NCBI GenBank assembly: GCA_007050885.1
Contig: SMYQ01000021.1
Span: 1 to 16,999 of the forward strand
DNA: 16,999 nucleotides
Direction of reading: 5' to 3'
Source of the DNA: Candidatus Bathyarchaeota archaeon
GTDB taxonomy: Archaea > Thermoproteota > Bathyarchaeia > 40CM-2-53-6 > RBG-13-38-9
Position numbers and translations under genes: made by a program. The notes under the pieces are model-generated. The model was not told where the DNA came from. It saw nothing but the letters and a program-made list of their open reading frames with translations, and searched no databases. Of the stretch, positions 6,780 to 13,515 are shown in pieces. Numbering within the stretch: the stretch's first letter is position 1; each line of letters begins with the position of its first letter.

Positions 6780-7925
6780 TTAACGTTTTCTTTTTGTCTT
6801 TTGTCCTTTTCTCAAATATCTTTTTGCGGTTCCTCGCCGCTGTGTCATTAAGCGTTTGATCCTCGTAGCCAACTCATCGTAAATGCTCGGTAAATCCCAT
6901 CCAGAGTGAGAGTAGTTGACGACTCCCTTGAGTGTTTTCATTACGATGTCTACTTCATATCTTCTTCTTTCCTTTCCCTTAATGGACTCCGAGATTTTAA
7001 TAACTGAACGTGCTTCCTCTATTTCTGGAAAAGCTCTTTTTAATGTTTCAATTGAGTTCAAAAATTTTGATTTAGCAACTTCAGCCTCGAATGGATCTTC
7101 TGGCAATCCTATTATGTAGACCGGGATTTCCACTATGGGTTTGGGCTCGGCGAGAAGATTAATGTAATCTCTTGGGGTTACAATACTTTGAACCATTCCC
7201 AGGACTTCAACTAAATTGTAAGTCTTGCCTGCTCGGAGCATGTTTGTTAATGCTTCTGATGCTTTATCTCTGGCTTGGCATGTCAATGGGGTCTCCATGA
7301 TTGAACTTGCTTGGTATCCAAGGTTTTTTTGAGCGCCGCGCGTACTTGTCATCGCAATAGCAATTCTTTCTCTTGGTATAAGTCTGAATACTATCTCATT
7401 AGACGTCACGATGCCAGCAATTTTTTTATCAGAAATAACTGGTAGATGATCAATTTTCTTATCTACCATTAGGTTTCTAGCCTTCGCTACTGTATCGTTC
7501 TCAGATATTGTTGTTAACCTACCTGTCGTGAGCGACTTTACTTGGAGATTCAAAGAACCTTTTTCTAATAAGAATTCAAGAATTTTTCTTGCTGTCAACG
7601 CACCTGTGAGTTCTCTTCCTTCCATTATAGGTAGTGCCCTGAGTCGATAATCAGTCAAGATTCTTGCAGCTTCACCTAAAGAAGTAGTTGGTGAAAGGCT
7701 GGTAGGATATTTCATAATACTAGAGGTCTTTGTGGTTGTAGGATGGGAGACTCTAAGAATGTCTCTAATTGTTACTATTCCAACTTTGCCCTTTTCAGGA
7801 ATAAATACTTCATAACAATTTTTGTCTTTTAAGACACCAACAATTTTTGAGATGGTATAAGTTGATGGGATTGTAATGGGTGGAGTTTGAAGTTTTCCGA
7901 CCTCAACCTTCTTTAAAGTATCCAA
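6780..7925 (-). CDS. Four-CBS-domain protein with C-terminal HPF/S30AE-like domain
   Basis: This 381-residue protein contains four consecutive CBS domains, at about residues 12-62, 68-120, 127-182 and 206-260, such as MKYPTSLSPTTSLGEAARIL and GRLTTISENDTVAKARNLM. CBS pairs bind adenine nucleotides and act as energy sensors. Residues about 268-365 resemble the hibernation-promoting-factor fold: an amphipathic helix, strands around RSVIKISES and RRRYEVDIVMKTL, then GWDLPSIYDELATRIKRLM, which matches the DL-AAID---DKL-RQL helix of HPF/S30AE proteins. A very basic tail (about residues 350-381) would suit RNA binding. I infer a nucleotide-responsive ribosome-binding factor. The start is TTG at 7925: a TAG lies a few codons upstream and no ATG or GTG precedes the first CBS domain. 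The ribosome binding site is weak. Confidence 0.82.
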   Translation of the reverse strand: MDTLKKVEVGKLQTPPITIPSTYTISKIVGVLKDKNCYEVFIPEKGKVGIVTIRDILRVSHPTTTKTSSIMKYPTSLSPTTSLGEAARILTDYRLRALPIMEGRELTGALTARKILEFLLEKGSLNLQVKSLTTGRLTTISENDTVAKARNLMVDKKIDHLPVISDKKIAGIVTSNEIVFRLIPRERIAIAMTSTRGAQKNLGYQASSIMETPLTCQARDKASEALTNMLRAGKTYNLVEVLGMVQSIVTPRDYINLLAEPKPIVEIPVYIIGLPEDPFEAEVAKSKFLNSIETLKRAFPEIEEARSVIKISESIKGKERRRYEVDIVMKTLKGVVNYSHSGWDLPSIYDELATRIKRLMTQRRGTAKRYLRKGQKTKRKR

Positions 7926-8067
7926 TATGAGTAGCCTTCTCTAGTATTGAATCGGCTAGAGAAAGACTTATGCCTCATTCTTAAATGTTAGCATATTTTA
8001 GCATGAACTGTAGCCAATGACATATGAATCCAAATTTTTCAGCTGAAATTTTTTTATGAGAAATGTA

Positions 8068-8472
8068 TTAATTGGATATCCTAAGTTCTTCATCAAGGAA
8101 TGAAGATCCATTCCAATGAAATGACTTGAACTCATCCTGCTCATTTGAGTAGATAACATAAGAACAACAAGGTTGATTTGCTTCTTTGATATCCATCTCT
8201 GATGGTTTTGTATCTCCAAATGGGTGGCTATGATAGTACCCCAAAACCTCGAGTGATATTTCATCGGCTTTCATATAGATATTTAATTGTTCCCGAGGAT
8301 TGATTTTATATTTTGTGCGAGATTTTAAAATATTTTTTGTCGGAAATATTTTTGTAACTATCTTGATATTGTCTTGTTTCTTTCCCAGAATTATGCCACA
8401 TGATTCAGTTGGAAACAAATCTCTTGAATGTTGAGCGATTATTTGAAGATCTGTCTTCCTAAAGACAATCAA
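8068..8472 (-). CDS. JAMM/MPN+ family metalloprotease (desampylase-like)
   Basis: This 134-residue single-domain protein has all JAMM zinc residues: Glu23 in FPTESCGIILG, then HSHPFGDTKPSEMD with His81, His83, Ser91 and Asp94 (HXH-X7-SXXD). Active JAMM enzymes cut isopeptide bonds, or bonds after the C-terminal Gly-Gly of ubiquitin-like proteins. In archaea, such small forms release SAMP/Urm1-like modifiers or process sulfur carriers. No ubiquitin-like gene is visible here, so the substrate is open. The start must be TTG at 8472 (ATT at 8475 is possible), because a TGA lies just upstream in frame. It lies 27 bp after cutA in the same direction and is probably the last gene of the operon starting at 12207. 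Confidence 0.88.
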   Translation of the reverse strand: MIVFRKTDLQIIAQHSRDLFPTESCGIILGKKQDNIKIVTKIFPTKNILKSRTKYKINPREQLNIYMKADEISLEVLGYYHSHPFGDTKPSEMDIKEANQPCCSYVIYSNEQDEFKSFHWNGSSFLDEELRISN

Positions 8473-8499
8473 AATTATTCACTGGAACAATATTTTAAA

Positions 8500-8841
8500 T
8501 CAAGTTTGAGTCTCATTATTCAGCCAGTCGATATATGCTTTAGATCCTCCTATGATTGGCAGAGCAAGAATTTCTGGTAGTTGGTAGGGATGATTTTGCA
8601 GCACATCCGCAATCAATTTTTTGAGAAGTCGCTTCTTTGATTTTATGATTAAGAGGTTCTCAGAAGATTTTTCGATCTTTCCTTTCCATCTGAATATGCT
8701 TTCAACATTGTTAATCGTGTTTACACATGCAGCCAATTTTTTTTCTATAAGCGAGGAGGCAATATTATTTGCACTTTCTTTATCTGGGCAGGTAACCAAG
8801 ACAATTATTGACGATTTTCTTGAGTCTGTAGTCTTTTTCAA
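8500..8841 (-). CDS. cutA: CutA1 divalent-ion tolerance protein
   Basis: This 113-residue protein matches CutA1 along its length: IIVLVTCPDKESANNIASSLIEKKLAACVN at the start, then SIFRWKGKIEKSSENLLIIKS, and HPYQLPEILALPI--GS--YIDWLNNET at the end. CutA1 forms a very stable trimer with a ferredoxin-like fold and is linked to copper/divalent metal tolerance, but its molecular role is unresolved. The start is TTG at 8841, about 12 codons before the core strand; no ATG or GTG is available in frame upstream. It lies 49 bp after the Hsp20-like gene and 27 bp before the JAMM gene, all on the minus strand. Confidence 0.92.
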   Translation of the reverse strand: MKKTTDSRKSSIIVLVTCPDKESANNIASSLIEKKLAACVNTINNVESIFRWKGKIEKSSENLLIIKSKKRLLKKLIADVLQNHPYQLPEILALPIIGGSKAYIDWLNNETQT

Positions 8842-8890
8842 AGAATCTACATTCCTAGATCGGTAAAGAGGTTATTGTTGAAAATTTCGA

Positions 8891-9340
8891 TTATTTCTTT
8901 AATCTTACTTCAAGTACGCCATTATTGTATGAAGTATTGAAGCTCACTATTTTGGATGGTAATTTCACGACTTTACGGAAACCAAGCCCACCTTTAACTT
9001 CTAGGAAATTTTCTTCTAAAAGAACTTTTATTTTATCTCTTGGACCTGGCACTTTACCGACAACCACGATTTCGTCCTTGTTCTCTATTATATCAGGTGA
9101 CCATTCTCTTGCCTCTATTTCTCTTACTTTAAATTCTGTTTTCATTGTCTTCCTAATTTCTAAAATCCAATAGATTACAAGTGCAACAGCCAAGCCGCCG
9201 AGAACTATGCCAAGCAATCCTCTTTGAAATCGAACTAATAGTGTAAGTATCACACCAACAACAATGACTCCAATGAAAATCGTGATAATATTGATCGCAT
9301 CACCGATTTCACGTCCACGTCGTTTCTTATATAGACTCAT
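8891..9340 (-). CDS. Membrane-anchored Hsp20/alpha-crystallin-like protein
   Basis: This 149-residue protein begins with a basic head (KKRRGRE), then two hydrophobic helices at about residues 14-36 and 41-62. The C-terminal half (about 78-149) resembles an alpha-crystallin/CS beta-sandwich: DEIVVVGKVPGPRDKIKVLLEENFLEVKG, then FRKVVKLPSKIVSF, ending in the hallmark YNNGVLEVRLKK. Small heat-shock proteins hold unfolding clients; here the domain would be tethered to the inner face of the membrane if the positive-inside rule holds. The ATG at 9340 lies 2 bp after the stop of the UPF0182 gene, so the two are almost certainly co-transcribed and the protein may serve that large membrane protein. It lacks the long N-terminal arm and C-terminal I-X-I motif of classic oligomeric Hsp20s. 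Confidence 0.8.
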   Translation of the reverse strand: MSLYKKRRGREIGDAINIITIFIGVIVVGVILTLLVRFQRGLLGIVLGGLAVALVIYWILEIRKTMKTEFKVREIEAREWSPDIIENKDEIVVVGKVPGPRDKIKVLLEENFLEVKGGLGFRKVVKLPSKIVSFNTSYNNGVLEVRLKK

Positions 9341-9342
9341 CT

Positions 9343-12207
9343 TTATTCCTCAGGATTTTCTTCAACTTCTAGAGTGACGGTTATGTAATGGAGTTCTGTT
9401 ATTCCATTGATGTTTACGAGTACTCCGAAGTTGATATTAGATCCTTCTTGCCACATAAGAATTTTGTCTGTCTTAATAGCCCAATCAGAGATAAAATCTT
9501 CGACTAGATGTCTAGTCTGATTCCATTGATCAATTGATACATAATCCCTAATCCCTTCATTATATGAAACCGTGGGATTCAAAGCTTCAGGAGTCATTAG
9601 GGTAACATTTGCTTTTTCAAAGATATTTAGTACATTTGCAATTCGCTCTTCAGCATCCTCCTCTGGCTCTGTAGGGACTTCAGGTATAGGCAACTCAATC
9701 TTGGCTACTGCAGCTAAATAGTCTCTATAAGCCTCTTCTGCCGTATCCCCAAGACCAACATAATATTCTCCAGTAAATCGAGCGCCCACACAAGCAACAA
9801 TTCCCAACTCAGTAACAACACCTCCAGCTCCGGCAGTATAAACAGGTATAAAGTATACATCATGCTCACCCACTCTGTATAGAATATTGTCTCCTATGCG
9901 CGGTGTTCTAAGTAGAGTCCTCAAAGTGGCGAATTCCGCATTTTTCTCGAGGGCCTCACGTGTTCCTGTAGGTCCAAGTAATTTTGTCTCTGACTCCAGA
10001 GAAACTCTATTGAACGTCATTACACCGAGTCTGGGATAATCATTCTCTACTACCATATATCCAGCTAAGTTCCGTCCCTTCGCTCCTCGAAGTTCAAGAG
10101 AAAGCAAACCTACAAATTCAGGTTCATTGAAACCTGAAGGTTGAGACATTATATAATAAGTATCCAAGCCTTCTGGAACTTCAAAGAATTCTTTTGCAAC
10201 TATGAAGGTAGCTGGATCAGTGACATGGTAATAATTAAACATCCCAACCCTCCACTCGAACAGTTCCTCAGGGTATCTTATCTGAAGTTCAAGCCATTCA
10301 GGAATTTCTGTTTTAACATATTCACTGTATGCATCCTTGAATAATTCACTAAAGAAGTCGTCTCCGATCATAAATATTTGGATATCACCATTATATACGT
10401 CGATCAATGCATAGCCAGCTAGTCTCAACAATGGATTGTTACTACTCCATGGAACCTTTCCTGTATCGAGTCGAACAATAAGTGGCATCAAGTAATATGT
10501 CTGCACACCATCTGTAACTGGGAACATGTCTACTTTCCGTCCGAAGAAGTCGTATTCGAAATATGGAAAGAGCATCTCCATCCGATCGTAAATGTCTCTA
10601 TACCTTAAGACCTCCACCGTCTGTGTACGATAGGCTAGAAAGAAATTGAATTCGAAGATCCAACTTAACGGAGGAGAGAGACTTACACCACCGTTTCCCG
10701 TATAGAAATATCCTTCCAACTCCTCGCTTTCCTCACGGTCTTGTGGATATGTAGCCCAAGTCTCAGATAGGAGGCCTCCCTCACCATAGTAGATCCTCCT
10801 CTGCTTGAAGAATTGGTCAGCTTCTTCGATCACGCCTTCGTTGGCATTAAGAATGAAGAATCCATTGGGAACGTGTGTATAGACTAGGTGTTCAGCATAC
10901 CATTGATCTGCTTGAAGAACTGTCTCTGGAAGTATGGGTTTCATGGATGAGCTCCAGTATAGTGTATTGTTAAATCTTAGAATGTCGGAATCTTGGTAAT
11001 CAACATAGGGTATGAGACCAATCTCAGGTTTTAGTTTGGCGAAGGCAGCCTCCCAATCCCATAAACGAATCTTGTTCAACAGATCTCTATTAACTGTGAT
11101 ATGTTCCTCAATCATGCTTTTCGGAGTAACCTTTAGACTAATATCATACGGGACCTCTCTTACTTTATCAAGTTCAGCAAAATATCGATTGACAGCAATC
11201 TGTTGGGATGTGTATGGTCCAAGCCATTCAACTTTTCTCGCGTCAGCTACGCTATTATTTATGGCAATGATTGAACCCGTTACCAGAGCTATCAAGAAGA
11301 TGCTGAGTATTCTGATGGTAACCCTGCGTCGTCTAAGTGTAGAGAGCCCTTTTGAATAGCGTAAATCTAGATAGTAAAATATTGCAAATAAAATGCCGCC
11401 TACAGCCAGACCTCCAATGATGTAGCGTGTATTGTAATCTATGACTGCTGAGAAGAAACTATTGAACATGACCCAGAAAAGGCCTATTGATAAAATACCT
11501 TCGAACGAGGCTAATCGCCAGCTAACTCCGAAAGGAACGGCGCCAGAAGCCTCTTCAGAAGTGGGTGTGAATATTCTTGCAAGTTGAGTAATACCGACCA
11601 AGATTACTAGACGGGTTCCGAATGCGGCTAGTAAAGGACCTATTAAAAGTGTTATTGCAGGTATCATGGGTAGAACATTTACCTGAGCATATGCACCATC
11701 CATTGGAGGAGTAATGAAAGGCAGTTTGAATACACCAAGTACTAGATCAAGCCTTGGATCCCAACCTTGAGACATGGCATAGGTAGCCATGCCGAAAATA
11801 TAATTCCTGAATAACATCATTCCTAAGAGAACTTTTGTAATTTGCCAGAGAATGAATTTCGTTGGTGTTAGTTTAAAACTTTTAAAGTCAATTCGATTTG
11901 GTGGAATTGCCCCATATCCTTTGAAGGCTGAAATTATTAGATTAATAAACCACCAAATTAGAGAGCGCCTATTTAGGATATCGAGTCTCACGAAAGCGAT
12001 AATAGCGAGTATGGTTCCGCCTATTATCTCAAAAAAGATTGGTCTGAGAAAGAGTTCACCAAACTCTTTGAAATTAAGTATTAACCAGATCAGCTGGCTG
12101 CCTATAGACCATATCACAAAAATTGCAAAGAGCACCGCTATTACAAGCATTACTTTTCTTGTCGGAAAAGTCGGCGCTGGTTGCTCCTCTTGATCGTAAT
12201 ATTCCAT
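9343..12207 (-). CDS. UPF0182 family membrane protein (COG1615)
   Basis: This 954-residue protein has about seven or eight transmembrane helices in the first 325 residues, followed by a large extracytoplasmic domain to the end. Family signatures appear in order: IPYVDYQDSDILR near residue 400, RYPEELFEWRVGMFNYYHVTDPATF near 640-665, a YYIMSQPSGF--PEFVGLLSLELRGAKGRNLAGYMV segment, and LRTPRIGDNILYRVGEHDVYFIPVY near 790-815. The length is normal for UPF0182, which has no established function. An acidic linker (PTEPEEDAEE) precedes the last 70 residues. ATG 12207 lies about 30 nt after a TATA element (minus-strand GTTTTAAG at 12240-12233), so the mRNA would be almost leaderless. It is the first gene of the probable operon UPF0182, Hsp20-like, cutA, JAMM. 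Confidence 0.88.
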   Translation of the reverse strand: MEYYDQEEQPAPTFPTRKVMLVIAVLFAIFVIWSIGSQLIWLILNFKEFGELFLRPIFFEIIGGTILAIIAFVRLDILNRRSLIWWFINLIISAFKGYGAIPPNRIDFKSFKLTPTKFILWQITKVLLGMMLFRNYIFGMATYAMSQGWDPRLDLVLGVFKLPFITPPMDGAYAQVNVLPMIPAITLLIGPLLAAFGTRLVILVGITQLARIFTPTSEEASGAVPFGVSWRLASFEGILSIGLFWVMFNSFFSAVIDYNTRYIIGGLAVGGILFAIFYYLDLRYSKGLSTLRRRRVTIRILSIFLIALVTGSIIAINNSVADARKVEWLGPYTSQQIAVNRYFAELDKVREVPYDISLKVTPKSMIEEHITVNRDLLNKIRLWDWEAAFAKLKPEIGLIPYVDYQDSDILRFNNTLYWSSSMKPILPETVLQADQWYAEHLVYTHVPNGFFILNANEGVIEEADQFFKQRRIYYGEGGLLSETWATYPQDREESEELEGYFYTGNGGVSLSPPLSWIFEFNFFLAYRTQTVEVLRYRDIYDRMEMLFPYFEYDFFGRKVDMFPVTDGVQTYYLMPLIVRLDTGKVPWSSNNPLLRLAGYALIDVYNGDIQIFMIGDDFFSELFKDAYSEYVKTEIPEWLELQIRYPEELFEWRVGMFNYYHVTDPATFIVAKEFFEVPEGLDTYYIMSQPSGFNEPEFVGLLSLELRGAKGRNLAGYMVVENDYPRLGVMTFNRVSLESETKLLGPTGTREALEKNAEFATLRTLLRTPRIGDNILYRVGEHDVYFIPVYTAGAGGVVTELGIVACVGARFTGEYYVGLGDTAEEAYRDYLAAVAKIELPIPEVPTEPEEDAEERIANVLNIFEKANVTLMTPEALNPTVSYNEGIRDYVSIDQWNQTRHLVEDFISDWAIKTDKILMWQEGSNINFGVLVNINGITELHYITVTLEVEENPEE

Positions 12208-12232
12208 TTCAATGATTTGTCCAAGCTCTCCT

Positions 12233-12240
12233 CTTAAAAC
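12233..12240 (-). promoter_or_regulatory. Candidate TATA box of the UPF0182 operon
   Basis: Minus-strand GTTTTAAG lies about 30 nt before ATG 12207, which places the transcription start within a few bases of the start codon. Confidence 0.5.
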
Positions 12241-12337
12241 TGTTATGGCGCCAGAGATTCACTGAATTAGTGCCCAAACATTTTCAGATGATCAACGATA
12301 TCTTGAAGAAGATCTTCAATGATAAAAATGAGAAATT

Positions 12338-12443
12338 GCGGGGATCGCCTAGTCAGGTCAAAGGCGTAGAAGCAGTAAGCTGCGTAAGCTTCAGGAGCCT
12401 ATCCCGTAGGGGTTCGTGGGTTCAAATCCCACTCCCCGCACCA
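12338..12443 (+). tRNA. tRNA-Leu(CAG) with one non-canonical intron at 29/30
   Basis: Acceptor strands GCGGGGA (12338-12344) and TCCCCGC (12433-12439) pair fully, with A73 and an encoded CCA. The D stem is GCCT/AGGC. The long variable arm CCC/GGG marks a class II tRNA. The T arm is GTGGG-TTCAAAT-CCCAC. In the raw sequence the anticodon stem is broken. Removing 18 nt (12370-12387) creates TAGGC/GCCTA around the loop TTCAGGA, so the anticodon is CAG (Leu, codon CUG). The junction fits a BHB: outer helix AAG/CTT, 3' bulge AA|G, central helix GCGT/GCGT (two G-U and two G-C pairs), 5' bulge AG|A and intron helix AGC/GCT. A73 and the variable arm both support Leu. Confidence 0.92.
12370..12387 (+). 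other. tRNA-Leu intron (18 nt, position 29/30)
   Basis: The intron reads AAGCAGTAAGCTGCGTAA. It sits in the middle of the 5' strand of the anticodon stem, after G29, and its excision is the only way to obtain a fully paired stem TAGGC/GCCTA. Confidence 0.85.
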
Positions 12444-12581
12444 CGTAAAATGAAGAAAAATCGAATATTACTAATTCCGTTTTCTATATGAATTCTAGAC
12501 TCTGATTATCTTTGTAGAAAAAAAATCTATTAATTAAAATGCCAAAAATTTTGTGTTCTACGTGATACTGAATATAAGTTT

Positions 12582-12860
12582 CTATTTATTTTTTGTAGAT
12601 GCAATCACACGTGTTACCTTTTGTGATGTCTCACTAAGATTCATTCTTTCGATTGGGAAGCTAACTTTTCCACTCCTCTCAGGAACAATTTGAACCTGAT
12701 TACCAGAACTTGTAATAGCTGAATCATTAATTATCTCTGGTTGGAGATCTGCTTGTCTAACATGTTTCAATGCATCTAGAAAATGTAACTTTCGGCAAGC
12801 TTCACAGTACATCAATCCTCTACTAGTTCGTTTGCCACAATCAACACATTTTTTAACCGT
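12582..12860 (-). CDS. Small zinc-ribbon protein, unknown function; non-canonical start
   Basis: The minus-strand frame is open from a TAG at 12866-12864 to the stop at 12582. It encodes a four-cysteine zinc ribbon (CVDC then 10 residues then CEAC; Cys5, 8, 19 and 22 from the chosen start), a short basic helix and a polar tail without clear motifs. The only ATG or TTG (12812, 12815) lie inside the ribbon and would lose the first Cys pair. Just upstream of the ribbon is a near-perfect Shine-Dalgarno, GGGAGGCGAT (12877-12868), followed by AAG (12863) and ACG (12860). I use the ACG, which gives 92 residues; AAG would add one. The ribbon suggests a nucleic-acid or protein-binding role, but I do not recognise the family. 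A dyad at 12913-12934 overlaps its likely transcription start. Confidence 0.65.
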   Translation of the reverse strand, partial: TVKKCVDCGKRTSRGLMYCEACRKLHFLDALKHVRQADLQPEIINDSAITSSGNQVQIVPERSGKVSFPIERMNLSETSQKVTRVIASTKNK

Positions 12861-12867
12861 CTTCTAA

Positions 12868-12877
12868 ATCGCCTCCC
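12868..12877 (-). promoter_or_regulatory. Strong Shine-Dalgarno with no standard start codon after it
   Basis: Minus-strand GGGAGGCGAT differs at one position from GGGAGGTGAT, the full complement of the archaeal 16S rRNA 3' end. The only in-frame codons after it and before the first Cys are AAG, ACG, GTT, AAA and AAA. Confidence 0.7.
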
Positions 12878-12912
12878 AACCCTTGATCAATAATCATTCC
12901 AAATTCCGGTAA

Positions 12913-12934
12913 GGTTGTGAATTGTCACAAAACC
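12913..12934. promoter_or_regulatory. Candidate operator: TTGTGA-ATTG-TCACAA dyad
   Basis: TTGTGA (12915-12920) and TCACAA (12925-12930) are perfect inverted arms with a 4-nt spacer, flanked by GG and CC. A minus-strand TATA-like TTTTTAAG at 12949-12942 would start transcription near 12919, inside the dyad, a layout typical of archaeal repression. A further TTGTG half-site lies at 12936-12940. Confidence 0.4.
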
Positions 12935-12941
12935 ATTGTGC

Positions 12942-12949
12942 CTTAAAAA
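12942..12949 (-). promoter_or_regulatory. Candidate TATA box of the zinc-ribbon gene
   Basis: Minus-strand TTTTTAAG lies about 85 nt before the proposed start codon. A second AT-rich element (TTTTATAT, 12980-12973) lies further upstream and is an alternative. Confidence 0.35.
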
Positions 12950-13016
12950 CATTATACCGTAGAAGAACCATATAAAATACTTGGTTACTTTCTCCATTTA
13001 CCTGAAGTTACAGTTG

Positions 13017-13044
13017 TTCAGAACGCACTATCTATTGTTCTGAA
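13017..13044. repeat. Inverted repeat TTCAGAAC ... GTTCTGAA
   Basis: Perfect 8-bp arms (13017-13024 and 13037-13044) enclose a 12-nt loop, downstream of tRNA-Lys and upstream of the zinc-ribbon promoter. It may be a 3'-end hairpin or a protein-binding dyad. Apart from this and the promoter signals, 12878-13102 holds nothing else I can support. Confidence 0.4.
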
Positions 13045-13135
13045 TGGGCTCTAAGAATAAGATTCTCTATCACTTCTCGTAAATGATCCTTCAAAAGAAA
13101 TCTGGCGGGCCCGACGGGAATTGAACCCGCGACCC

Positions 13136-13165
13136 TACCCCAGGAAACATTTAGATTGTTTCCTT
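13136..13165 (-). other. tRNA-Lys intron 2 (about 30 nt, variable loop)
   Basis: The 5' end is placed after G43 (GG|A bulge). The long stem AGGAAACA/TGTTTCCT abuts GGGG, which pairs with ACCC apart from one A-G mismatch, then a TA|G bulge; the spliced variable loop is GGGTC. Shifting the 3' cut one base (to 13135) gives a perfect ACCC/GGGT helix and a 4-nt loop, so this boundary is uncertain by a base or two. Confidence 0.7.
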
Positions 13166-13171
13166 CCGGGT

Positions 13172-13186
13172 GGCCTCCAAATTTGT
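13172..13186 (-). other. tRNA-Lys intron 1 (15 nt, canonical 37/38)
   Basis: The intron reads ACAAATTTGGAGGCC. BHB: outer helix GGG/CCC (anticodon stem), central helix CTTT/GGAG, 5' bulge UA|A and 3' bulge CC|A. The cut leaves the loop CTTTTAA. Confidence 0.85.
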
Positions 13187-13326
13187 TAAAAGCCCGGTAC
13201 TCTCCCTGACTAAGCTACGGGCCCGCTTACTAGCAGCTACTATTCAATAACCTAGAAAAACCTTTCAGCGAATGAGTATTGAATCATCTTAATAGCGTTT
13301 TTATCTGAAAAAAGAAACGAGAAAGG

Positions 13327-13334
13327 CTTTAAAG
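13327..13334 (+). promoter_or_regulatory. Candidate TATA box of tRNA-Asp
   Basis: CTTTAAAG, preceded by the purine-rich GAAAGG (BRE-like), would start transcription near 13356, leaving a leader of about 30 nt before the tRNA. The element is palindromic; the divergent tRNA-Lys gene begins about 100 bp away on the other side. Confidence 0.5.
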
Positions 13335-13389
13335 TTACGATAAAGTGTATAGAGAGACCGGGCTATCTGAGTTAGAATATTCCGTGCCC

Positions 13390-13410
13390 AATCAGAACAA
13401 GGATGCATAA
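13390..13410 (+). other. tRNA-Asp intron 1 (21 nt, acceptor stem 4/5)
   Basis: BHB: outer helix CC/GG, central helix GTGC/GCAT, 5' bulge CC|A, 3' bulge AA|A and intron helix ATC/GAT. It splits the 5' acceptor strand after the fourth base, leaving a first exon of only 4 nt. Confidence 0.82.
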
Positions 13411-13433
13411 AGGTAGTATAGTCTGGCCCAGTA

Positions 13434-13452
13434 AGCCTGAAAAAGTCTGGAG
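13434..13452 (+). other. tRNA-Asp intron 2 (19 nt, D arm 24/25)
   Basis: The intron reads AGCCTGAAAAAGTCTGGAG. Central helix CCAG/CTGG is perfect, with 5' bulge TA|A and 3' bulge AG|T. Excision restores the D-stem strand GTAT and G26. Confidence 0.85.
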
Positions 13453-13475
13453 TGTACGGCTGTCACCCGTATGAC

Positions 13476-13495
13476 TTCCATCGGAGGGAAATAAC
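13476..13495 (+). other. tRNA-Asp intron 3 (20 nt, end of variable loop)
   Basis: Outer helix CCCG/CGGG is perfect and the intron stem is TCC/GGA. The central helix has three pairs (TAT/ATA) with a G-A mismatch; bulges are AC|T and AC|G. A one-base shift gives the same spliced product because C lies at both junctions. Confidence 0.75.
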
Positions 13496-13515
13496 GCGGG
13501 TTCAAATCCCGCCCT

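Larger units (their letters stand above)
13103..13224 (-). tRNA. tRNA-Lys(UUU) with two introns (37/38 and variable loop)
   Basis: Acceptor strands GGGCCCG (13224-13218) and CGGGCCC (13113-13107) pair fully, with G73 and an encoded CCA. The D stem GCTT/GAGT uses two G-U pairs. The anticodon stem CCGGG (13197-13193) pairs with CCCGG (13170-13166). The 22 bases between them contain a 7-nt loop CTTTTAA, anticodon TTT, plus a 15-nt intron at the canonical site. Between CCCGG and the T arm (GCGGG-TTCAATT-CCCGT) are 35 bases where about 5 are expected, indicating a second intron in the variable loop with a strong hairpin (AGGAAACA/TGTTTCCT). After removal of both, the molecule matches the usual archaeal tRNA-Lys layout of about 74 nt. 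Confidence 0.9.

Noticed and set aside
7998..8264. A minus-strand frame overlapping the JAMM gene
   Set aside because: It overlaps the catalytic HXH...SXXD region in a different frame and shows no motif of its own.
12270..12491. A 73-codon plus-strand frame
   Set aside because: It runs straight through tRNA-Leu and its intron, so it is not a gene.
12864..12866. TAG readthrough (pyrrolysine) extending the zinc-ribbon gene upstream
   Set aside because: The strong Shine-Dalgarno overlaps this region and lies before the TAG, with no conserved coding sequence upstream, so initiation after it is simpler.
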